NCBI GenBank assembly: GCA_030916545.1
Contig: JAUPWI010000034.1
Span: forward strand, 1 to 6,741
Source of the DNA: Patescibacteria group bacterium
GTDB taxonomy: Bacteria > Patescibacteriota > Minisyncoccia > Moranbacterales > UBA1568
Direction: 5' to 3'
Length of the DNA: 6,741 nt
The translations under genes were made by a program, and so were the position numbers. The notes beneath the pieces were generated by a model that saw nothing but the letters and a program-made list of their open reading frames with translations, was not told where the DNA came from and did not search any database. Position 1 is the first letter of the stretch. Each line of letters begins with the position of its first letter. Positions 1 through 5,240 of this stretch are shown here, piece after piece.

Positions 1-55
1 GAGTTTATCCGCCTTATGGCGGAAGTCATTGCTCTACCAACTGAGCTATCATCTT
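1..55 (-). tRNA. Partial tRNA, isotype undetermined, anticodon arm atypical
   Basis: On the minus strand the sequence GCTCAGTTGGTAGAGC (complement of 46-31) is a textbook D-arm: GCTC/GAGC stem and a GG-containing loop, preceded by TA at positions 8-9. Counting back seven bases puts the 5' end near base 55, with acceptor strand AAGATGA. The gene runs off the left edge, so the T-arm and 3' acceptor strand are missing. The anticodon arm does not fold normally. After base 26 the next five bases, ATGAC, find no GTCAT partner inside the window. Instead a perfect 6-bp palindrome, TCCGCC-ATAA-GGCGGA, occupies the place of the loop. Either an intron or a small inserted palindrome interrupts the anticodon loop, or this is a degenerate tRNA. 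A matched promoter lies just upstream, so it is probably transcribed. The isotype cannot be assigned from this fragment. Confidence 0.6.
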
Positions 56-76
56 GGCTGAATCTGAAACAAGAGG

Positions 77-105
77 AGTATACCGGAAACAGATCTTTTT
101 TTCAA
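77..105 (-). promoter_or_regulatory. Sigma-70 type promoter for the minus-strand tRNA
   Basis: Read on the minus strand, a -35 box TTGAAA (105-100) is followed by exactly 17 bases and a -10 box TATACT (82-77). Transcription would start near base 70, about 15 bases before the estimated tRNA 5' end. Spacing, box quality and position all fit a tRNA promoter. It is divergent from, and about 40 bp away from, the prfB promoter. Confidence 0.7.
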
Positions 106-146
106 GCTCAACCGCCTCCGTCCCATGGAGTGTGATGGGCATCATC

Positions 147-175
147 TTGAAATCTCCCATTTTCTTCGCTATAAT
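147..175 (+). promoter_or_regulatory. Sigma-70 type promoter for prfB operon
   Basis: The -35 box TTGAAA (147-152), a 17-base spacer and a perfect -10 box TATAAT (170-175) form a strong consensus promoter. Transcription is expected to start near 181-183, only about five to seven bases before the prfB ATG at 188. The transcript would therefore be leaderless or nearly so. No SD sequence precedes that ATG, which agrees. Confidence 0.8.
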
Positions 176-187
176 ACAGAAAATCCT

Positions 188-1274
188 ATGGAATCACCAC
201 TTGAGACACTTGCCGTTCTTCGTCAGAAACTCCTGCGTCTGCAGGAATATCTTTGACTTTGCCGCGAAAGACAAGCGCATCGCCACACTCACATTGGAAA
301 GCGAGCAAACGGGTTTCTGGGACAATCCCAAGCGTGCCGGGAGCACCATGAAGGAGCTGGAGCGTCTCAAGGGAGAACGTGAGAAATTTTCTGCCTTGGA
401 AAAGGATATCAATGACACCGCCGACCTGATCGCCCTCGGTCTCTCCGATTCGGAAACCGTTGAAATCGAACACTCCATCGCGGCATTCGAGAAAATTTTC
501 GCCGAATGGGAATTTTTGGCTTTGCTCTCGGGTACATATGATACGCACGATGTCCTCCTGACTATCCGGAGCGGAGCAGGAGGTGTCGATGCCCAGGATT
601 GGGCGGAAATGCTGCTCCGTATGTATCTCCGTTTCGCCGAAGAGCGGGGATGGAAGACGAAGATACTCGATGAGAATCGGGGCGGAGAGGCGGGAATCAA
701 GAGTGTGACGGTGGAGATCGCGGGCGAATACGTGTATGGCTACCTCTCTCTCGAAGCCGGTATTCATCGTCTCGTCCGGCTTTCTCCGTTCAATGCCAAC
801 AGCCTGCGTCAGACTTCTTTCGCATCGGTCGAGGTATTGCCGGTCATCGAGGATGATGCGATGGTAGCGATCCGTCCCGATGATCTCCGTATCGATACCT
901 ATCGATCGTCCGGAGCCGGAGGGCAGAATGTCAATAAGACTGAGAGCGCGGTGCGGGTGACCCATATCCCGACCGGATTGGTGGCCGCGTGCCAAAGTGA
1001 GCGGTCCCAGTTGCAGAACCGCGAAGAGGCCATGAAGATGCTGCGCGGTAAACTCGCGCAGCAGGAGATAGAGAAACAGCTGGCGGAGCGGCAGAAACTT
1101 CGGGGTGAGGTGAAGAGTGCCGAATGGGGAAATCAGATCCGCTCGTATGTCCTGCATCCCTATACGCTCGTCAAAGATCATCGGAGCGGTGTCGAAACGA
1201 GCGATACGGCCGGAGTTCTCAACGGGCACATCGACCTTTTCATCGAATCCAACTTGCGCGCCTTGCGAAAGTAG
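188..1274 (+). CDS. prfB: Peptide chain release factor 2 (programmed +1 frameshift)
   Basis: RF2 recognises UAA/UGA stop codons on the ribosome and triggers peptide release. The coding sequence is join(188..253, 255..1274). Frame 0 from ATG188 gives 22 codons ending ...QEYL, then TGA at 254-256. Slipping +1 on CTT-T continues as DFAAKDKRIATL. This matches the RF2 family pattern (E. coli ...GYLDYDAKKERL). The product is 361 residues, close to the usual length of about 365. Family motifs are present: the stop-codon-recognition tripeptide SPF at residues 199-201 (783-791) and the catalytic GGQ at 244-246 (918-926), within the segment SSGAGGQNVNKTESAVR. An uninterrupted frame reaches back to base 54, but its first 67 codons lie before or across the promoter and are not RF2-like; a gene model using that start would be wrong. 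It is the first gene of an apparent prfB-ftsE-ftsX operon, the next start lying 38 bases downstream. Expression is expected to be autoregulated through the frameshift. Confidence 0.96.
243..257 (+). promoter_or_regulatory. RF2 programmed +1 frameshift site
   Basis: AGGAATATCTTTGAC has the canonical arrangement: an SD-like AGGAA, a TAT spacer codon, the slippery CTT and the in-frame TGA (254-256) followed by C. In E. coli the equivalent is AGGGGGTATCTTTGAC. When RF2 is scarce the TGA is read slowly and the ribosome slips +1 to GAC. When RF2 is abundant, translation terminates after 22 codons. The internal SD-like tract is shorter than the E. coli one but sits at the same three-base distance from CTT. 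Confidence 0.93.
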
Positions 1275-1312
1275 GCGAAAATGGAGAAGTGGAGTATTCA
1301 TCAAAAACAAAT

Positions 1313-2062
1313 ATGTCGAATGTCGTCCCGATTATCCGTTTCGATCACGTCTCGAAGCATTTTTCTGAGGAACAACGCGTGCTGAGCGATGTCACCTTCA
1401 CTCTTCTCCCGGGAGAATTCCTTTCGCTTGTGGGCGTGAGCGGGGCGGGCAAATCGACCGTACTCAAATTGATTTACGCCGAAGAAATCCCCTCGGAAGG
1501 GGAGGTCTATTTCAATGAGCGACCCATCAGCGGAATCAATCGCAAACACCTTCCATTTTTCCGACGGAATATCGGAACGGTTTTTCAGGATTTCAAGTTG
1601 CTGCCGAATCGGACCGCTTTTGAAAATATCGCCTACGCTCTTGAAGTCGACGGGCGAGAAACCGAAGAAATCCACCGTGAAGTGCCGGAAATACTCGAAA
1701 TCGTGGGCCTGGGCGACAAGGCAGGACAGTATCCCCGAGAGCTTTCCGGCGGTGAGCAACAGCGTGTCTCGCTTGCTCGAGCGCTCATCCATCGGCCGAA
1801 GGTCATCGTCGCGGATGAACCGACCGGAAATCTCGATCCGGTTTCGACACAGGAAATCGTGAAGCTTCTCCTCGAGATAAACTCCTTCGGTACGACGATC
1901 ATCCTGGCGACTCACAACAAGGACATCGTCGATAATCTCAACCGGCGCGTCATCACTCTTGAACGGGGGAGAATCGTGAGCGATGAAGCAAGCGGGAAAT
2001 ATACAGCCAAGCCTTCGGCCGCCCCGAATGTCCCGAGACAAGTTTCTCCGAAAAATATCTAA
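1313..2062 (+). CDS. ftsE: Cell division ATP-binding protein FtsE
   Basis: FtsE is the cytoplasmic ATPase of the FtsEX complex, a type VII ABC system that transmits ATP-driven motion across the membrane to septal cell-wall hydrolysis rather than transporting a substrate. All nucleotide-binding motifs are present in the 249-residue product: Walker A GVSGAGKST (41-49), Q-loop Q92 in TVFQDFKLLP, signature LSGGEQQRV (144-152), Walker B VIVADEPTGNLD (164-175) with catalytic E169, and switch histidine H201. The FtsE-typical QDFKLLP after the Q-loop, together with ftsX next door, separates it from generic LolD/MacB ATPases. ATG1313 was chosen because the FtsE family begins just before the IIRFDHVSK strand; the upstream in-frame extension overlaps prfB and has no family match. 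The C-terminal tail of roughly 25 residues, rich in Ala, Pro, Lys and Ser, is probably disordered. There is no convincing SD. Confidence 0.95.
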   Translation: MSNVVPIIRFDHVSKHFSEEQRVLSDVTFTLLPGEFLSLVGVSGAGKSTVLKLIYAEEIPSEGEVYFNERPISGINRKHLPFFRRNIGTVFQDFKLLPNRTAFENIAYALEVDGRETEEIHREVPEILEIVGLGDKAGQYPRELSGGEQQRVSLARALIHRPKVIVADEPTGNLDPVSTQEIVKLLLEINSFGTTIILATHNKDIVDNLNRRVITLERGRIVSDEASGKYTAKPSAAPNVPRQVSPKNI

Positions 2063-2066
2063 GCAT

Positions 2067-2984
2067 ATGAAAACACTCAAGCTGTGGCGCACCTTCCATG
2101 AGGGTATGACTAATGTCCGGCGGAATGGATGGCTTTCGTTCGCTACGGTCGCCATCCTCTCGCTCTCGCTCTTCATCATCGGACTTTCGAGTTTCGTCGC
2201 CTATTCGACGCACCTGGTGCTTACGAACATCAAAGACAAGGTCAATGTGACGATTTCATTCAATCAGAATGTCAGCGAGGAGCGTATTATGGAGATCAAG
2301 GGTACGCTGGAGAAATCCACCCGGGAGGTTTCGTCTGTGGAATATATTCCTCGAGAACAGGCGCTCGCGGAATTCCTGGCCCAGAACGGGAACGACGAGA
2401 GTATTAGAAAAGCGTTGGAAGAAATCGGGGAGAATCCTCTGTTTTCATCGCTCGTGGTGAAAGCGACGGACCCGCGATATTATGAGGTCATCGCGGAAGC
2501 CGTACAGAGCTCGTCGTTTACGGACGATATCAGCCGTATCAATTACGCTAAAAATAAGAAGATCTTCGAACGCATTCAGCTCATCAATCGCACGGCGACT
2601 ACTGCCGGACTGACGCTCGGGAGCATTTTCATCGCGGTCGCTCTCATCATCACCTTCTACACGATGTATATCACCATCCATTCGCATAAGCAGGAATTTG
2701 AAATCATGCGTCTCGTCGGCGCGTCAAATCTCTACATGAAGATGCCGTTCATTTTTGAAGGGTTGTTTTACGGAGTCGTGTCCTCGATTATCGCCTCGGT
2801 CTTTCTTTTGACCGTCTCCCGTTCGCTTGGACCGATTACGGAAGGGGCGATGCCTTTGGGTGGAAGTACGGCATCGTTGTTTCTCCATCATTTCGGTATC
2901 ATTTTCATCGGACTCTTGGCTCTTGGTATCATTCTGACGACGCTTTCCGCGTCGCTGGCGATTCGACGCTATCTGAAGATTTAG
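2067..2984 (+). CDS. ftsX: Cell division permease-like protein FtsX
   Basis: FtsX is the membrane partner of FtsE; in studied bacteria its extracellular loop activates a peptidoglycan hydrolase at the septum. The 305-residue product has the FtsX topology: a short cytoplasmic N-terminus, TM1 about 23-46, a large extracellular domain about 47-178 (opening VNVTISFNQNVSEERI, typical of the FtsX ECD), then TM2 about 180-203, TM3 about 228-250 and TM4 about 275-298. Between TM2 and TM3, EFEIMRLVGASNLYMKMPF is the conserved coupling segment that contacts the ATPase in FtsX/MacB-type proteins. It starts four bases after the ftsE stop, implying translational coupling. An alternative in-frame ATG at 2028 would overlap ftsE by 35 bases. 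I prefer 2067 because the family starts shortly before TM1. No hydrolase gene such as envC, pcsB or cwlO lies downstream in the window. Confidence 0.95.
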   Translation: MKTLKLWRTFHEGMTNVRRNGWLSFATVAILSLSLFIIGLSSFVAYSTHLVLTNIKDKVNVTISFNQNVSEERIMEIKGTLEKSTREVSSVEYIPREQALAEFLAQNGNDESIRKALEEIGENPLFSSLVVKATDPRYYEVIAEAVQSSSFTDDISRINYAKNKKIFERIQLINRTATTAGLTLGSIFIAVALIITFYTMYITIHSHKQEFEIMRLVGASNLYMKMPFIFEGLFYGVVSSIIASVFLLTVSRSLGPITEGAMPLGGSTASLFLHHFGIIFIGLLALGIILTTLSASLAIRRYLKI

Positions 2985-3110
2985 GAGGGTCGAGTACGAC
3001 GGAATATGCCCGTTCATGTGTCGTCGGAGAGGCAGGCTCTTGCGTTTTTGATTGCGTGGTGTACGCTTGAAAGCTGATCCAAGTTTTTTCCCAACCGAAT
3101 ATCTCCCTGA

Positions 3111-3117
3111 AAGGAGG
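3111..3117 (+). promoter_or_regulatory. Strong Shine-Dalgarno fixing the HD gene start
   Basis: AAGGAGG lies six bases upstream of ATG3124 and is a near-perfect anti-SD match. It decides the start of the HD-domain gene against the in-frame upstream ATG at 3052, which would add 24 residues and has no SD. It is the only well-placed SD seen at a gene start in this window. Confidence 0.85.
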
Positions 3118-3123
3118 CACTCC

Positions 3124-3801
3124 ATGTTTGAATATCTGCGGTTGTTGTCCGTCCTTTCTCGGTATCGGACCAAGGAGCAGTTTTTCGGGTACCTGAACCG
3201 ATGGGCACTCTTTGCTCTGAAAGAAAAGGAAACGATTCGAATCACGTATGAACGGATGGAAAAGCAGTTTTCCGGTGTCCGACGCGAGAGCGGTGGACCC
3301 TACATAGATCACCTCTTCGCTGTGGCAACGATTCTGATGATCCATCTTGGGGTGACCGATGCCAATGAGGTACTCGCCGCATTGCTGCATGATGTGACGG
3401 AACATTTTCCGAAAGAGTGGCCGTCTTCTCGGATCCTGCGAGAATATGGATCTGAAGTCGCCTATCTGGTCGACATCATGACCAAGCCATCCGGTCGCGA
3501 CGATGAAACGGACGAGGAGCGTGAGGCACGTATCGATACGTATCATGAGCGTTTCAAAACCGCGAAGAAGGCGGCGGTTCGTCTCAAGATGTGCGACTGG
3601 ATGCACAACATTCTGACGCTCATCTACTGTACGCCGGAGAAGCAAAAGCGGAAGTGGCTTGAAGCCCTTCGGTATGCGCTTCCGCGAGCCCTTGAACACA
3701 GGGTGCTGTACGGGGAGCTTTGGACAGCGCTTCATTCACCGGTGTTGTTCGTGATTCCTTCGATCCCTGGACCCACCCCGAAAATTCTCACTTTTTGTTG
3801 A
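3124..3801 (+). CDS. HD-domain phosphohydrolase, Rel/SpoT hydrolase-like (possible small alarmone hydrolase)
   Basis: The 225-residue soluble protein carries a metal-dependent HD domain like the N-terminal (p)ppGpp-hydrolase half of Rel/SpoT and standalone Mesh1-type hydrolases. Visible correspondences are PYIDHL with H63, ALLHDVTEH with H89-D90, the downstream REYGSEVAYLVDIMTK segment (Rel/SpoT: FG.EV..LV.GVTK), and KMCDWMHNILTL with D158 and N162 (Rel: KLADRLHN). Together these supply the four expected metal ligands H63, H89, D90 and D158. There is no synthetase or TGS/ACT domain, so it would be a hydrolase only. One difference stands out: the Rel/Mesh1 HDxxED motif reads HDVTEH, keeping E93 but replacing the Asp with His94. 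Substrate is therefore uncertain; another nucleotide is possible. It follows ftsX by 139 bases with its own strong SD, and an intrinsic terminator follows its stop. No terminator is visible after ftsX, so it may be the last gene of the prfB operon. Confidence 0.8.
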   Translation: MFEYLRLLSVLSRYRTKEQFFGYLNRWALFALKEKETIRITYERMEKQFSGVRRESGGPYIDHLFAVATILMIHLGVTDANEVLAALLHDVTEHFPKEWPSSRILREYGSEVAYLVDIMTKPSGRDDETDEEREARIDTYHERFKTAKKAAVRLKMCDWMHNILTLIYCTPEKQKRKWLEALRYALPRALEHRVLYGELWTALHSPVLFVIPSIPGPTPKILTFC

Positions 3802-3835
3802 TCCGATGCTCGTTTCCTCTTTTCTTCCGTCTTTC

Positions 3836-3866
3836 GGCCCTGGTATTCTCAGGGCCTATTTTTTTC
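3836..3866 (+). terminator. Rho-independent terminator after the HD gene
   Basis: A perfect 7-bp GC-rich stem, GGCCCTG (3836-3842) with CAGGGCC (3850-3856), closes a seven-base loop and is followed by TA and a run of seven T (3859-3865). It lies 35 bases after the HD stop and ends just before the next promoter, insulating the core operon from the tRNA-Gln unit. Confidence 0.9.
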
Positions 3867-3895
3867 TTGATAAAATAAAAAGGGTTTGCTACACT
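3867..3895 (+). promoter_or_regulatory. Extended -10 promoter for tRNA-Gln (and probably the CDPS cassette)
   Basis: The -35 box TTGATA (3867-3872), a 17-base spacer and the -10 box TACACT (3890-3895) form a good sigma-70 promoter, strengthened by an extended -10 TG at 3887-3888 (TGCTACACT). Initiation is expected near 3902, about 43 bases before the tRNA 5' end. No terminator separates the tRNA from the cyclodipeptide synthase gene, so this promoter probably also drives that gene. Confidence 0.75.
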
Positions 3896-3944
3896 GGGGT
3901 CACTCGTCGCGCAGGTTGACGGTTTTCTCTTTCGTGACGTTTTT

Positions 3945-4015
3945 TGGGGTGTAGCCAAGCGGTAAGGCACTGGGTTCTGGTCCCATGATCCTAGGTTCGA
4001 ATCCTAGCACCCCAG
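3945..4015 (+). tRNA. tRNA-Gln (anticodon CTG)
   Basis: The cloverleaf is clear. The acceptor TGGGGTG (3945-3951) pairs fully with CACCCCA (4008-4014). The D-stem is GCC/GGC. The anticodon loop TTCTGGT (3975-3981) carries CTG, and the T-arm is CTAGG-TTCGAAT-CCTAG. The T1-A72 first pair and G73 discriminator are glutamine identity features shared with E. coli tRNA-Gln, whose D-arm it also resembles. CCA is not encoded (G73 is followed by CAA). Two oddities are a C27/T43 mismatch at the top of the anticodon stem and G rather than A at position 37. It is transcribed toward the cyclodipeptide synthase gene, whose ATG lies seven bases beyond G73. Confidence 0.93.
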
Positions 4016-4022
4016 CAAATCT

Positions 4023-4712
4023 ATGCAACTCTACAAAATCCGAGGAGGTAATAAAGAAGAATTAGAAAGCAAACAATATAATATCGGAATTGGAATTAGT
4101 CTCGGAAACAAATGGTTTTCCGTAGATAATATTGTAGCACTCACAAAATGGGCTCTTCCGTATACACGAGAGAAGGTTATCATTTATGTTGCTGATTCAA
4201 TTCATGCTATCAATGTTGAAGTAAGAAACCGTGTGACTTTTCAATCTGCACTTAAAAAAGTTGATAAACTCGGGAGTGACATCCTTGAACAAACTCGGTT
4301 AGTGTTAGAAAGCGAGCTCCCCGGAGCGGATTTGGCAAAAATCACATACTGTAAATGGGATGGCTTGGCCAACAAAAAATATAAAGATAAAGTAGACTAT
4401 CTTAATGAGCTCTATAGAAACGACGGTAATTTTCAGAAATCGATAACGTCAATCGTAAGAGGATTTACATCAAAAGAAACTCGTCATTTTTCTGATGCGA
4501 ACATACTGCGCTTAGGCCAATATATTATTGAAGAATTACCCGAATTGATTAATCGCGTCCCGATGAATGGTGTCGAATGCGATGCTTACGTCTATCCTTT
4601 TGATGGAGAATTAGTAGTATTAACTGAAAAAATCCAGCGTGGAGAATTATTTCCAGAGATAAAAAAAGCCATTATGGATACCAATCCTAAAGTTTTTCTA
4701 GAAGTACGTTAA
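4023..4712 (+). CDS. tRNA-dependent cyclodipeptide synthase (CDPS)
   Basis: CDPSs take two aminoacyl-tRNAs and join their aminoacyl groups, through an acyl-serine intermediate, into a cyclic dipeptide (diketopiperazine). The 229-residue protein has the normal family length and the hallmark opening GIGISLGNKWFSVDNI (22-37). S26 aligns with the nucleophile S37 of AlbC. Y167 and E171 in QYIIEELP align with AlbC Y178 and E182, and Y191-P192-F-D194 aligns with the Y202/203/D205 loop. Y191-P192 fits the XYP subfamily, although N29 is the residue seen in the NYH subfamily. The start is forced: the frame has a stop at 4005-4007 inside the tRNA, and no other ATG, GTG or TTG occurs before the catalytic motif. 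The ATG has no SD. The gene is AT-rich, unlike the upstream core genes, so it was probably acquired. It lies five bases before the SET gene. Amino acid specificity cannot be read from sequence here. Confidence 0.9.
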   Translation: MQLYKIRGGNKEELESKQYNIGIGISLGNKWFSVDNIVALTKWALPYTREKVIIYVADSIHAINVEVRNRVTFQSALKKVDKLGSDILEQTRLVLESELPGADLAKITYCKWDGLANKKYKDKVDYLNELYRNDGNFQKSITSIVRGFTSKETRHFSDANILRLGQYIIEELPELINRVPMNGVECDAYVYPFDGELVVLTEKIQRGELFPEIKKAIMDTNPKVFLEVR

Positions 4713-4717
4713 AACTT

Positions 4718-5215
4718 ATGTACCGAATTGAAAACAATATTTATGCAAAAGAGACTGGATCATATGGGAAATCACTTTTTGCTGCTCGAGATTTTAAAAA
4801 GGATGAAGTAGTCTTTGTTGTATTTGGTCCGCTTGTTACTGTTGCTACGTCCTATACAATTCCAATTGATGATAATTTAAAAATTAACCCAAGAGTTCCT
4901 GAAGAAAACCTCTGTCAATTTATCTGTCATTCTTGTGAGCCAAATCTTGGGATAAAGAATAGAACTTGTTTTGTTGCCATGCGGGATATTAAAAAAAATG
5001 AAGAAGTATGCATCGATTATGCGATGATTGGCTATGAGTATGGCAATGAAATTACGGACGAAGAAAGGATATGTAAATGTGGCGCTGCAACATGCAGAGG
5101 AAAAATGGGGTGCTATAAAGAGCTTTCAAGTGAATTAAAGGAAAGATATAAGGGATATATTTCAGATTACTTGTTAGATAAATACGTTCCTACAGCGTCC
5201 TCCAAAGGCGGATAA
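4718..5215 (+). CDS. SET-domain protein with post-SET zinc motif, putative methyltransferase
   Basis: SET proteins use S-adenosylmethionine to methylate substrates, usually protein lysines. The 165-residue protein is little more than a SET domain: an N-terminal GSYGKSLFAARDFKKDEVV (14-32, SAM-side glycine loop), the HSCEPN pseudoknot motif (71-76), EEVCIDYAM with the likely catalytic Y101, and a post-SET CKCGAATC (C119, C121, C126). C73 with these three cysteines reproduces the four-cysteine zinc site of eukaryotic-type SET enzymes such as DIM-5. The Asn that normally begins NHSC is replaced by C70. The C-terminus (about 135-165) is helical, charged and unassigned. The gene starts five bases after the CDPS stop without an SD, so it is probably translationally coupled. 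Its substrate is unknown; the cyclodipeptide, the CDPS or another cellular protein are all conceivable. Confidence 0.85.
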   Translation: MYRIENNIYAKETGSYGKSLFAARDFKKDEVVFVVFGPLVTVATSYTIPIDDNLKINPRVPEENLCQFICHSCEPNLGIKNRTCFVAMRDIKKNEEVCIDYAMIGYEYGNEITDEERICKCGAATCRGKMGCYKELSSELKERYKGYISDYLLDKYVPTASSKGG

Positions 5216-5216
5216 A
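5201..5216. repeat. Short imperfect palindrome over the SET gene stop
   Basis: TCCTCC-AAA-GGCGGA (5201-5212 plus loop) is a 6-bp inverted repeat with one mismatch. AAGGCGGATAAA (5205-5216) is the exact reverse complement of TTTATCCGCCTT at 4-15 in the left-end tRNA. It encodes the end of the SET protein (SKGG-stop) and is locally GC-rich within an AT-rich cassette. A 12-base inverted match in a window this size can also occur by chance. Confidence 0.3.
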
Positions 5217-5240
5217 TCCCAGAGCCTCAGCCATAAAAAT

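Noticed and set aside
48..149. 9-base direct repeat ATCATCTTG at 48-56 and 141-149
   Set aside because: It is short and overlaps unrelated signals (tRNA 5' end and prfB -35 box); chance is the simplest explanation.
54..254. N-terminal extension of the RF2 frame
   Set aside because: It lies upstream of and through the promoter and does not resemble RF2. The 188 start plus frameshift gives the family N-terminus.
186..1310. Long open frame on the minus strand opposite prfB
   Set aside because: It has no recognisable domain, overlaps a certain gene and covers the prfB promoter. It is a shadow of prfB codon bias.
1301..2179. Long minus-strand open frame opposite ftsE
   Set aside because: It is antisense to a complete ftsE with all ABC motifs, and no family features are seen in its translation.
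3028..3050. Possible weak terminator AGAG-GCAGG-CTCT followed by TTTTT after ftsX
   Set aside because: The stem is only 4 bp and the T-run is separated from it, so it is too weak to call.
3040..3067. Possible promoter TTGCGT / TACGCT before the HD gene
   Set aside because: The spacer is 16 bases and both boxes are poor, well below the quality of the three promoters called here.
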